The notes beneath the pieces are model-generated. The model was not told the origin of the DNA and made no database searches. It saw only the letters and a list, made by a program, of their open reading frames with translations. DNA of 64,000 nucleotides from Neisseria mucosa (lineage in GTDB: Bacteria; Pseudomonadota; Gammaproteobacteria; Burkholderiales; Neisseriaceae), in the NCBI GenBank assembly GCA_003028315.1, contig CP028150.1, forward strand, positions 2,046,001 through 2,110,000, written 5' to 3'. Shown piece after piece: positions 26,372-33,915 of this stretch. A program made the position numbers and the translations under genes. Within the stretch, counting starts at the first letter, position 1; every line of letters begins with the position of its first letter.

Positions 26372-26962
26372 TCACTCAAACAACCTGCCCTGCGCCAGCA
26401 ACGCCTTCACGGGTGCGAAATCGCGGCGGTGTTCGGGCAGCACGCCGTATTTTTGCAGGGCGGCGAGGTGTTGCGCTGTGCCGTAACCTTTGTGTTTGTC
26501 GAAACCGTATTGCGGATAACGTTCGGCAAGCGCATACATTTCGGCATCGCGCGCGGTTTTGGCAAGGACGGAAGCGGCGGAGATTTCGATGATTTTGCTG
26601 TCGCCCTTGACGACGGCTTCGGCGGAAATGCCCAAATCTTTCGGAACGCGGTTGCCGTCTATCAATACCTTATCCGGCACGACCGCCAACCCGTGTACGG
26701 CACGGCTCATTGCCAGCATGGTGGCGTGCAGGATATTGAGTTCGGCGATTTCTTCGGGCGACGCGGAGGCGACGCTCCACGAAACGGCTTGTTCTTTGAT
26801 CAACACCGCCAAAGCATCGCGCTTTTTCTCGCTGAGTTTTTTCGAATCGGTCAGGCCAGGCAAGTCGTAACGTTCGGGCAGGATGACGGCGGCGGCAAAC
26901 ACGCTGCCGACCAGCGGCCCGCGCCCTGCTTCGTCCATGCCCGCAAGGAGGATGGGAGACAT
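26372..26962 (-). CDS. rnhB: Ribonuclease HII
   Basis: Removes single ribonucleotides and RNA from RNA:DNA hybrids. The 196 residues open MSPILLAGMDEAGRGPLVGS with catalytic D10/E11. Further hallmarks are LTDSKKLSEKKRD and the GDSKIIEISAASVLAKTARD block with the third and fourth acidic residues. Start 26962 is the only start that keeps the N-terminal motif. lpxB lies upstream on the same strand, separated by 524 bp of repeats. Confidence 0.96.
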   Translation of the reverse strand: MSPILLAGMDEAGRGPLVGSVFAAAVILPERYDLPGLTDSKKLSEKKRDALAVLIKEQAVSWSVASASPEEIAELNILHATMLAMSRAVHGLAVVPDKVLIDGNRVPKDLGISAEAVVKGDSKIIEISAASVLAKTARDAEMYALAERYPQYGFDKHKGYGTAQHLAALQKYGVLPEHRRDFAPVKALLAQGRLFE

Positions 26963-27486
26963 AGCGTTTCAGTGATAAGGTTCGGTTAACGGGAGAGGTC
27001 GTCTGAAAAGGATTTCAGACGACCTTTTGAATGATATGGCGGGTACCGTTGTCATTTCCACCTGCGTGGAAGCAGCGTCGGTCTTGTAGGGTGGTTCAAG
27101 CCCGCCCTGCCCTATTTTTATGCTGTGAAACGTTTTCGCGGGCAAAGCCCACGCTACAAAAATGGGCCTGTCAGTTTCGGTCGGACAGACAAGCCATATA
27201 GCCGATTCACTTCATCTTTGATACGGCACCTATCGCCCGCCGTCATTCCCGCACAGGCGGGAATCCAGTCCTCAAGTATTCAAAACTATTTAAAGATTGT
27301 CATCATTTCAAACTTCTAGATTCCCGCCTGTGCGGGAATGACGGCGCGTGGTTTTCTGATTTGAATTTACTGCAAAACCATCAGATTCAGCCCGCAGGTC
27401 GGACATGCTCTTTATCAGGCAATAAGTATCAGAGGTCGTCTGAAAGCGTAGCTTCAACGAAGTGAAAACGAGTGCAGCGGGTTTCG
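26963..27486. other. Repeat-filled intergenic region rnhB / lpxB
   Basis: No gene. It contains an inverted DUS pair (about 26996-27027), one GCGGGCAAAGCCCACGCTAC palindrome (27139-27158), a dRS3-flanked element (27239-27345) and a single DUS (27433-27445). Confidence 0.75.
27239..27345. repeat. NIME-like element: two inverted dRS3 copies around a 53-bp core
   Basis: Perfect 27-bp inverted ends (GCCGTCATTCCCGCACAGGC.. at 27239-27265, complement at 27319-27345) each contain a dRS3 palindrome (ATTCCC-8N-GGGAAT). They enclose a 53-bp A+T-rich spacer. This is the architecture of neisserial intergenic mosaic elements. dRS3 palindromes are known integration targets of neisserial filamentous phages. 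Confidence 0.88.
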
Positions 27487-28638
27487 CTAAAAGCCTGCTT
27501 CGGACAATACGGCTTCAGCCGCCAACGCATCGGTATCCTTGCGCAGCAACAAATGCAGTTCGCGAAAATCCTGTTTCAGGGCGGCGGCAGCTTCGGGGTG
27601 GTCGTACCAATAGGCAACGGCGGCGGCGAGTTTTTCCGGCTCGGCATCGTGTTGCAGAAGCTCCGGCACGGCGGCTTTGTCCAATAGGATATTGGGCAGG
27701 CCGACATGCGGCACTTTGACTTTGCGTTTCACATAAAAATAGGTCAGCGGCGAAATTTTGTAGCTGATGACCATCGGCCGTTTGCACAAGGCGACTTCAA
27801 GGGTGGCGGTACCGCTGGTTACCAACACGACATCGGCGGCGGTGCAGACGGTATCGGACTGTTTGTCGGTGATGGTAACGGGAATGGCGGAAAATTCGGG
27901 CTGCGCCAAAATTTCACCGATACGCCTGCGGGTGGCGGCAGTGGCGGCGGGGAGCAGGAATTGCGCCTGCGAATAGCGTTTGAGCAGCAATAAGGCCGTC
28001 TGAAAAAACAAAGGAGCCATATAGTCGATTTCGCTGACACGGCTGCCCGGCAGCAAGGCGAACACGACAGCTTCGTCGGCCACGCCCAACTTGGCGCGCG
28101 CGGCAGCACGGTCATCGTCCAGCGGCATGGTCTGCGCCATCGGATGGCCGACAAACTCGGCTTTGCCACCCGCATCGAGGTAAAGCTGCGGCTCCATTGG
28201 GAACAGGCACAGCACGCGGTTGACCTGATGCACGATTTTGTTTACCCGTTCGCGCCGCCACGCCCACACCGACGGGCTGACATAATGGACGGTGGGGATG
28301 CCCGCCTTTTTGAGTTTTTCCGCCACGCCCAGATTGAAATCGGGCGCGTCGATGCCGACAAAGACATCAGGCTTGATGCGGATGAGGTCGTTCACCAGCC
28401 CTTTGCGGATTTTCAGGATTTCGGGCAGGCGTTTGACCACCTCGACAAAGCCGCGCACCGCCAGTTTTTCCTGGTCGTACAGGCTCTCAAACCCTTCCGC
28501 CTTCATGCGTTCGCCGCCGATGCCGATGAATTTCGCATCTGGGCGGCGTTGTTTGATGGCGCGGATAAGGTGCGCGCCGAGCAGGTCGCCGGATGCTTCG
28601 CCGACGCTGATGGCGATAAGTGGGGAATGGTTCATCAT
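27487..28638 (-). CDS. lpxB: Lipid-A-disaccharide synthase
   Basis: Joins UDP-2,3-diacylglucosamine and lipid X into the lipid A disaccharide, at the inner membrane face. The 383 residues begin with the LpxB start AISVGEASGDLLGAHLIRAI. They have IDAPDFNLG, YVSPSVWAWRRERV, LLPGSRVSEI and the late SGTATLEVAL motif. The start ATG (28638 or the adjacent 28635) lies 50 bp from the mlaA stop with a terminator between. Confidence 0.96.
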   Translation of the reverse strand: MMNHSPLIAISVGEASGDLLGAHLIRAIKQRRPDAKFIGIGGERMKAEGFESLYDQEKLAVRGFVEVVKRLPEILKIRKGLVNDLIRIKPDVFVGIDAPDFNLGVAEKLKKAGIPTVHYVSPSVWAWRRERVNKIVHQVNRVLCLFPMEPQLYLDAGGKAEFVGHPMAQTMPLDDDRAAARAKLGVADEAVVFALLPGSRVSEIDYMAPLFFQTALLLLKRYSQAQFLLPAATAATRRRIGEILAQPEFSAIPVTITDKQSDTVCTAADVVLVTSGTATLEVALCKRPMVISYKISPLTYFYVKRKVKVPHVGLPNILLDKAAVPELLQHDAEPEKLAAAVAYWYDHPEAAAALKQDFRELHLLLRKDTDALAAEAVLSEAGF

Positions 28639-28658
28639 CGTTTTAGGAAAATAGATTG

Positions 28659-28688
28659 AGGTCGTCTGAAAAGGTTTTCAGACGACCT
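28659..28688 (-). terminator. Inverted DUS pair closing the mla operon
   Basis: AGGTCGTCTGAAAA and its complement with a 2-base gap, 8 bp after the mlaA stop and about 20 bp before the lpxB start. It should isolate lpxB from mla transcription, though read-through cannot be excluded. Confidence 0.75.
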
Positions 28689-28696
28689 TATGGAGA

Positions 28697-29497
28697 TTAT
28701 TCGGCAGGAATCGGCTCAAATTCGGCAGCGGATTGCGGGAACGGTTCGGCAAAATCGGTTGCTGCGGGCGCATCGCTGTCCACCAATTCGTCGATGTCGA
28801 TATTGTCATCCTCGCCTTGCGGTAATGTCCCGCCGGTTTGGCGGCTGCGCACTTTCATGTAGAGGTCGCGGGTGTAGCTGTATTTGTCGATGGCGGCGTC
28901 TTCCAAACCGTCGGTCAGGTCAAGCAGGGCTTCGCGGGTGTTGACGATGTTCAAGCCGGTGGTGCTCCAGCGGCCTGCGGGGGTGTGGAACACAGCGCTT
29001 TTGACGGGATAGACGGTGGTAATGGCGTTGCCTGCGGTGTCGCGGACGGTGGAGGGGCCGAGCAGCGGGACGACGAAGTAGTTGCTGTTTTTCCAGCCCC
29101 ATGTGGCGAAGGTGTCGCCGAGGGTGTTTTTGTTGTCGGGAACGCTGCCTGCGCCTGCGACGTCAATCAGGCCGCCGAGTCCGAAGGTGGTGTTGATGCC
29201 GACGCGGACGAGGTCTTCGCTGGCGCGTTTGACATCGAGGCGCAAGACGTTGCTGCCGAAGCTGACGACGTCGCGCAGGTTGTTGAAGAAGTTGCTCACG
29301 CCGGTGCGGACGGGCTTGGGCGTTATTTTGCGGTAGCCGCGTGCGACGGGGGCGAGGACGTATTGGTCGGCCTTGTCGTTGAATTTGAAGACGGCGCGGT
29401 TGTAGCCTTCGTAAGGGTCGGCGGGGTTGTTCTCGGCAAATGCGGGGGTTGAGGTCAGGCCGATGAGGAATAGGAGTGAAGCGGTGGTTTTTTTCAT
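28697..29497 (-). CDS. mlaA: MlaA (VacJ) outer-membrane lipid-asymmetry protein
   Basis: Removes mislocalised phospholipids from the outer leaflet and passes them to MlaC. The 266 residues have an N-terminal signal, then the VacJ core: DPYEGYNRAVFKFNDKADQY, NFFNNLRD and TFATWGWKNSNYFVVPLLGP. The signal peptide ends TSTPAFA-ENN (cut after about residue 21) with no lipobox cysteine, unlike typical VacJ lipoproteins. The C-terminus has an acidic extension (about 215-266). Start overlaps mlaB by 4 bp. Confidence 0.93.
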   Translation of the reverse strand: MKKTTASLLFLIGLTSTPAFAENNPADPYEGYNRAVFKFNDKADQYVLAPVARGYRKITPKPVRTGVSNFFNNLRDVVSFGSNVLRLDVKRASEDLVRVGINTTFGLGGLIDVAGAGSVPDNKNTLGDTFATWGWKNSNYFVVPLLGPSTVRDTAGNAITTVYPVKSAVFHTPAGRWSTTGLNIVNTREALLDLTDGLEDAAIDKYSYTRDLYMKVRSRQTGGTLPQGEDDNIDIDELVDSDAPAATDFAEPFPQSAAEFEPIPAE

Positions 29498-29772
29498 GGG
29501 TTCAACCAGTCTTTGATTTCGTAAAGCTCGGACAGGGTGCGCACGGATTCGGGTATGCCTTGCAGGCTGATTTTCCCGTCCGGGTGGCGCAGTGCGTCAA
29601 GCAGCAGGGACACGCAGGCGGAATCGGCGCGTCCGACGCCGCTCAAATCGACCGCGCGGGTGTCTTTCAGACGACATTGCTGCCTGAAGCGGGTAAAGGC
29701 GGCGGCGGTCAGGGTTTTGACGGTTACGTCGCCGCTGATGTGCAGCGTACCGTCGCGAAGTTCGGTTTGCAT
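29494..29772 (-). CDS. mlaB: MlaB, STAS-domain subunit of the Mla ABC complex
   Basis: Cytosolic STAS protein that stabilises and activates the MlaF ATPase. The 92 residues have the STAS fold with the loop VDLSGVGRADSACVSLLLDA, where the conserved D-S-A-G-like turn appears as D-S-A-C. ATGA overlap with mlaA shows translational coupling; the gap from mlaC is 98 bp. Confidence 0.9.
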   Translation of the reverse strand: MQTELRDGTLHISGDVTVKTLTAAAFTRFRQQCRLKDTRAVDLSGVGRADSACVSLLLDALRHPDGKISLQGIPESVRTLSELYEIKDWLNP

Positions 29773-29827
29773 GGCTGTCTTGTCAACTTAATCTTGGATG
29801 ATAAAACCTGAAGGTCATGGTGTGCGA

Positions 29828-29861
29828 AAGCCATGTCGTCTGAAAACGGACGGCATGGCTT
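29828..29861 (-). other. Hairpin between mlaC and mlaB
   Basis: An inverted repeat of about 13 bp (AAGCCATG-TCGTC and GACGGCATGGCTT, one mismatch) includes a DUS in one arm. There is no strong T tract in the mla direction, so it is more likely an attenuating or mRNA-stabilising hairpin than a full terminator. Confidence 0.45.
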
Positions 29862-29870
29862 GTCTTTGCA

Positions 29871-30461
29871 TTATTTGCTGCCGTTTTTGGCTTTCAGCTC
29901 GGCAATCAGTCCGTCTACGCCTTTGGCTTTGATGGTTTCGCCGAATTGGTTGCGGTACACGGTTACCAGGCTCGCGCCTTCGATGGCGACGTTGTAGGCA
30001 CGGTATTTGTTGCCGCTTTGGTAGGTGGTGAAGTCCATGTTGACGGGTTTTTGACCGGGTACGCTGACTTCGGCGCGGACGATGATTTCTTTGCCGCCTT
30101 TATTGACAACGGGATTGTCTTTGACGTTGACGCTGGCGTTTTTGAATTTCAACATGGTGCCGGAGTAGGTGCGGATCAGCAGGGTTTGAAATTCTTTGGT
30201 CAACGCTTGTTTTTGCGCGTCAGACGCGGTACGCCAAGGGTTACCGACTGCCAGCGCGGTCATGCGTTGGAAATCGAAATAGGGAATCGCGTAGGCTTCG
30301 GCTTTGTGGCGGGCGGTGTTGGCATCGCCGCTTTTTAAGATGCTCAATACTTGAGTGGCGTTTTGACGGATTTGGTTCACTGCGTCGGCAGGGGCGGCAA
30401 CCGCCATGCTGATGCTCAAGATGCCGATGCTCAGTGCGCTGATGAAAGAGGTTTTTTTCAT
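29871..30461 (-). CDS. mlaC: MlaC, periplasmic phospholipid-binding protein
   Basis: Shuttles phospholipid between MlaA and the MlaFEDB complex. Start 30461 (MKKTSFISALSIGIL) is preferred; a start seven codons earlier lacks a proper signal. 196 residues: signal cleaved around AVA-AP (about 21), then the Tol-Tol-Ttg2 fold with YFDFQRMTALAVGNPWRTAS and VTVYRNQFGETIKAKGVDGL near the end. Confidence 0.93.
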   Translation of the reverse strand: MKKTSFISALSIGILSISMAVAAPADAVNQIRQNATQVLSILKSGDANTARHKAEAYAIPYFDFQRMTALAVGNPWRTASDAQKQALTKEFQTLLIRTYSGTMLKFKNASVNVKDNPVVNKGGKEIIVRAEVSVPGQKPVNMDFTTYQSGNKYRAYNVAIEGASLVTVYRNQFGETIKAKGVDGLIAELKAKNGSK

Positions 30462-30497
30462 GATTAAGTGTCCTAGTATCAATATGATGGTGTACGT

Positions 30498-30995
30498 TTA
30501 TTCGGTGGTTTTTGCTGCATCGTTGCCGCCCGCCGCGTTTTTCTCGGCGAAGCTGGTCATGAATTTACCGATCAGGTTTTCCAGAACCATGGCGGAGCTG
30601 GTAACGGAAATGGTATCGCCCGCAGTGAGGGGCTCCGTGTCGCCGCCTTGTTGCAGTCCGATATATTGTTCGCCCAACAGGCCGGAGGTTAGGATTTGCG
30701 CGGAAACGTCGCTGCTGAACTGATATTTGCTGTCCAAATCGAGGCGGACTTTCGCCTGATAGGATTTCGGGTCAAGCTCGATGGATCCGACGCGTCCGAC
30801 CAATACGCCCGCGGATTTGATCGGCGCGTTGGCCTTCAAGCCGCCGATGTCGCTGAAATCGGCATATACGGTATAAGTCTTGCCGGAATTGCCGAACGCC
30901 GCGCCGCCCGCCACGCGGAAAGCGAGAAAACCGACCGCTGCCACGCCGAGCAGGACAAACAGTCCGACCCAAAATTCCAATACATTCTTTTTCAT
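30498..30995 (-). CDS. mlaD: MlaD, MCE-domain subunit
   Basis: Inner-membrane anchored hexameric ring of the phospholipid ABC transporter. Start 30995 (MKKNVLEFWVGLFVLLGVAA) puts the single TM helix at the usual place; the frame from 31049 adds 18 unrelated residues partly encoded by a DUS. 165 residues: TM 7-27, MCE domain about 38-118 with DIGGLKANAPIKSAGVLVGR. The tail is short and low in complexity. Confidence 0.93.
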   Translation of the reverse strand: MKKNVLEFWVGLFVLLGVAAVGFLAFRVAGGAAFGNSGKTYTVYADFSDIGGLKANAPIKSAGVLVGRVGSIELDPKSYQAKVRLDLDSKYQFSSDVSAQILTSGLLGEQYIGLQQGGDTEPLTAGDTISVTSSAMVLENLIGKFMTSFAEKNAAGGNDAAKTTE

Positions 30996-31045
30996 TAAAG
31001 TTCCTTGAATATCCAATGTTCTTTGTTTCGTTTTCAGACGACCTG

Positions 31046-31822
31046 TCATTCCGTAAACATCAATGCGGTCAACACAAAGTCAATCGCCAAAATCGTCAGG
31101 GCGGACGAAACCACCGTGCGCGTGCTGGCGCGCAAAATGCCTTCCGAGGTCGGGACGCAGTGGAAGCCCTGATGTACGGCAATCAGCGTTACCGCCACGC
31201 CGAACGCGGCGGATTTGATCAGACCGTTGATTACGTCGTAATGGATCGTGATGTTGTTCTGCATTTGCGACCAGAAAATGCCGCTGTCCAAGCCCAGCCA
31301 GGTTACGCCGACCAAATACGCGCCGTAAATCCCCGCCACGTTGAAAATCGAAGCCAAAAGCGGCATGGAAAACACGCCCGCCCAAAAGCGTGGCGCAACC
31401 ACGCGGGCGACAGGGTTTACCGCCATCACGTTCATCGCTTCGAGCTGTTCGGTCGTTTTCATCAAACCGATTTCGCTGGTCATCGCACCGCCCGCGCTGC
31501 TGGCAAACAGAATCGCCGCCAACACCGGACCCAGTTCACGCAACAGTGAAGCCGCGACCATATAGCCCAAAATATCGGCGGATTTGAATTTCGACAACTG
31601 CGTATAGCCCTGCAAACCCAAAACCATGCCGACGAACAGCCCTGAAACGGCAACAATCAACACCGACAGCACGCCGGCAAAATACACTTGGCGCACGCTC
31701 AGGCGCGGACGGACGAAAGCCGTACCGGATTTCGCCAGAATGTTCAGCAGAAACAGCGTAATACTGCCGAGAGATTGAATAAAGCCGAGGGTTTTCGCCC
31801 CGACGGAACGGATAAAATTCAT
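31046..31822 (-). CDS. mlaE: MlaE, permease of the Mla phospholipid transporter
   Basis: Integral membrane subunit with about five to six TM segments; 258 residues. Family marks are RELGPVLAAILFASSAGGAM, the following EIGLMKTTEQLEAMNVMAVN and the C-terminal SALTILAIDFVLTALMF. It is 50 bp upstream of mlaD and 136 bp downstream of mlaF. Confidence 0.94.
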   Translation of the reverse strand: MNFIRSVGAKTLGFIQSLGSITLFLLNILAKSGTAFVRPRLSVRQVYFAGVLSVLIVAVSGLFVGMVLGLQGYTQLSKFKSADILGYMVAASLLRELGPVLAAILFASSAGGAMTSEIGLMKTTEQLEAMNVMAVNPVARVVAPRFWAGVFSMPLLASIFNVAGIYGAYLVGVTWLGLDSGIFWSQMQNNITIHYDVINGLIKSAAFGVAVTLIAVHQGFHCVPTSEGILRASTRTVVSSALTILAIDFVLTALMFTE

Positions 31823-31958
31823 AGGTTTCCATTACGGATTAACGGGTTTCAGACGACCTTTTAGGATGATGATGGGTCGTCTGAAAAATGATTTCGGCTT
31901 CAGGCAACAACGGTACAGACGTTTCAGATGAGGTCTGCAAACCGAGGTCGTCTGAAAA
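31823..31958. other. mlaF-mlaE gap with everted DUS copies
   Basis: 136 bp with three DUS copies. At about 31848-31886 two face away from each other (TTTCAGACGACC then GGTCGTCTGAAA), and another is at about 31946. Everted copies do not form the normal terminator stem with the right flank, so the operon can continue through. Confidence 0.6.
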
Positions 31959-32759
31959 CTACCCAAGCAAATCTTGCTGCAACGACGTTTGCGCCGGGTA
32001 GCGGTATGCGACGGGGCCGTCTGCCAGTCCGCCGACAAACTGGCGCACCCAAGGCGAATCCAGTTCGCGCATTTCCTGCGGCGAGCCGGAGAACATAATT
32101 TCGCCGTGCGCCAAGAAAATCACTTGATCGACGATTTCCAAAGATTTTTCAATGTCGTGCGTTACCATAATGCTGGTCGAACGCAAAGCCTTGTTGACGC
32201 GGCTGATCAAGTGGGCAATCACGCCCAAGGAAATCGGGTCGAGGCCGGTAAACGGCTCGTCGTACAACATGATTTCAGGGTCGAGCGCGATCGTGCGGGC
32301 AAGCGCGACGCGGCGCGACATCCCGCCAGAGAGTTCAGACGGCATCAGATTTTCCACTCCGCGCAGACCGACCGCGTTCAATTTCAACAAAACCAAATCG
32401 CGGATAACCGCTTCCGGCAAGCGCGTCAGTTCTCGCATCGGAAAAGCGATATTGTCGAATACTGACAAATCGGTAAACAGCGCGCCATGCTGGAACAACA
32501 CGCCCATGCGGCGGCGGTGTTCATACAGTTCGTCAGCCGAAAAGCCCGCCAAATCACGTCCTTCAATCAAAACCTTACCCGACTGCGGATGAATCTGACC
32601 CGTAATCAGCCGCATCAGCGTGGTTTTGCCGCTGCCCGAACCGCCCATCACGGCGGCGAAGTTTCCTTGGGGAATGCTGAAATTGATATTGTTCAGAATC
32701 GGACGGTCGCCATACGTGAAGGCAACGTCTTTCATTTCGATGAAGGGTACGGAACTCAT
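31959..32759 (-). CDS. mlaF: MlaF, ATPase of the Mla phospholipid transporter
   Basis: 266 residues. Walker A GGSGSGKTT (about 36-44), signature LSGGMSRRVALARTI, Walker B EIMLYDEPFTGLD and the H-loop TSIMVTHDIEKSLE are all present. The signature is preceded by MPSE, encoded by a perfect ATGCCGTCTGAA, the meningococcal-type DUS rather than the local dialect. First gene of the mlaFEDCBA operon with a good promoter 40-68 bp upstream. No clear ribosome-binding site. Confidence 0.96.
   Translation of the reverse strand: MSSVPFIEMKDVAFTYGDRPILNNINFSIPQGNFAAVMGGSGSGKTTLMRLITGQIHPQSGKVLIEGRDLAGFSADELYEHRRRMGVLFQHGALFTDLSVFDNIAFPMRELTRLPEAVIRDLVLLKLNAVGLRGVENLMPSELSGGMSRRVALARTIALDPEIMLYDEPFTGLDPISLGVIAHLISRVNKALRSTSIMVTHDIEKSLEIVDQVIFLAHGEIMFSGSPQEMRELDSPWVRQFVGGLADGPVAYRYPAQTSLQQDLLG
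32334..32345 (-). other. Foreign-dialect DUS (ATGCCGTCTGAA) inside mlaF
   Basis: A perfect 12-mer of the meningococcal/gonococcal uptake sequence, read ATG-CCG-TCT-GAA (M-P-S-E) in the mlaF frame just before LSGGM. The rest of the window uses AGGTCGTCTGAA. Confidence 0.85.
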
Positions 32760-33170
32760 GAAAGGGAAGATAAGGCGGGATGTATTTTAATTACTTGCAT
32801 TGTAAAGCTTATCAAGGTGTCGGGCAATTTTCAGACGACCTTATCAAGAAAACGTCTGTTAAGAAGCGTGAAAATCATGTGTTTGGCAGAAATTTTAAGA
32901 CCATTGGAATGGTTAAGATTGAAGTCTTGCAACCTGTTGTCTTCATTTCAGAACGGGGCGCGTTACAGAACTTAATAATCCTAAACATACCGTTTTCGCC
33001 GGCGCGTGAAGTTTTAAATTTATGACAAAATTTGTAGGCAAAGACACAACATTCTACAAACAAAACTTACATTTCAAATCAATTTGTGAAAGTCCTCCCA
33101 TCCAAAACAAACCGGCCTGCCTGCAAAACAAACTTTGTTTCACAGGCAGACCGATAATTGACTGCGTCAA
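32760..33170. other. Intergenic region mlaF / csp
   Basis: 411 bp with the mla promoter and one DUS (about 32830). An imperfect hairpin CTGCCTG..CAGGCAG (about 33117-33151) behind the csp gene may terminate it. An 81-codon plus-strand frame from 32780 has no recognisable product and is not called. Confidence 0.5.
32799..32827 (-). promoter_or_regulatory. Predicted sigma70 promoter of the mla operon
   Basis: On the minus strand TTGCCC (32827-32822), 17 bases, TACAAT (32804-32799); start near 32792 and a leader of about 33 bases to the mlaF ATG. A DUS abuts the -35 on its upstream side. Confidence 0.6.
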
Positions 33171-33626
33171 TTAAGCAGCGATTTTTTCGCACTCTTTGAT
33201 GCAGGCAAGGCAAGACTCATAGCATTGTTTACATTCTGCGTGGTGGCCTGCGTGTTGTTTGCACGCTGCGGCACATTGTTTGCACGCCTCAACACAGACT
33301 TTTGCCAAAGATGGGGTCAGCGGAGAGTTTTGGGCGGCAAGGTTTTGCAGCGCGCCGCACAATGCCAGCATTTGGTTGACACCTGTTGCGCAATCTTTCA
33401 TGGAAGTATCGCCTTGGCTCAGCAGTCTGATGCAGTGTGCCAAACAGATTTGACCTGCTTCAACACAGTGGGCAGCCGCTTTTCTGGCTGCTTCATAGGT
33501 TTTGGACGCAGCAGCAGGGGCAGCGTGGGAATGGCCTTTATGGTCATGATGTCCGTGGGCGCGGGCGAATGAAGCGGCGGCTGCCAAAGAAACGGCTGTA
33601 CCACCCAAGAATTGACGACGGTTCAT
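33171..33626 (-). CDS. Csp1-like exported copper-storage protein (four-helix, Cys-rich)
   Basis: 151 residues from ATG 33626 with AAGGAAAT upstream; the longer frame from 33710 lacks export sense. It opens with a Tat signal, MNRRQFLGGTAVSLAAAAS. A His-rich linker (HGHHDHKGHSH) follows, then a helical domain with 14 cysteines in CxxxC-type spacing (AAHCVEAGQICLAHC, VCVEACKQCAAACKQH, ECKQCYESCLACIKEC). Csp proteins fill the inside of a four-helix bundle with Cys-bound Cu(I); folded export by Tat fits. A role in copper storage or tolerance is inferred. It is downstream of ftsZ but beyond a strong terminator. Confidence 0.88.
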   Translation of the reverse strand: MNRRQFLGGTAVSLAAAASFARAHGHHDHKGHSHAAPAAASKTYEAARKAAAHCVEAGQICLAHCIRLLSQGDTSMKDCATGVNQMLALCGALQNLAAQNSPLTPSLAKVCVEACKQCAAACKQHAGHHAECKQCYESCLACIKECEKIAA

Positions 33627-33869
33627 ACTGTATTTCCTTATGTAATCATTGATATGAAGTGAAACATAACGAATCGCTAAAATCGAAGACAGCAGCTTTC
33701 TGCGCATCATTGATGTCGTCTGAAATCAGCCGTTTATGAAATTTTGAGCGATTGAACTACACTTACCGCCGCAATCCTATCATTCAACGGTTCGACAGAC
33801 AATAAATCGAAAGTCGAAAATATACTTAATGAAGTATAAAAAAGTGAAGCCTCCATATATTCCAAACTA

Positions 33870-33903
33870 TAAAAAAACCCGCCAACGATGTGGCAGGCTT
33901 TTT
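33870..33903 (-). terminator. Intrinsic terminator of ftsZ
   Basis: AAAAAAACCCGCC..GGCAGGCTTTTTT forms a stem with one bulged or mismatched position and a T run on the minus strand, ending 13 bp past the ftsZ stop. It is not built from DUS copies. Confidence 0.8.
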
Positions 33904-33915
33904 TAACAGAATGAA

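Noticed and set aside
32780..33025. 81-codon plus-strand frame divergent from mlaF
   Set aside because: It has a possible start site, but no recognisable product, covers the mla promoter and includes a DUS; not enough support for a gene.
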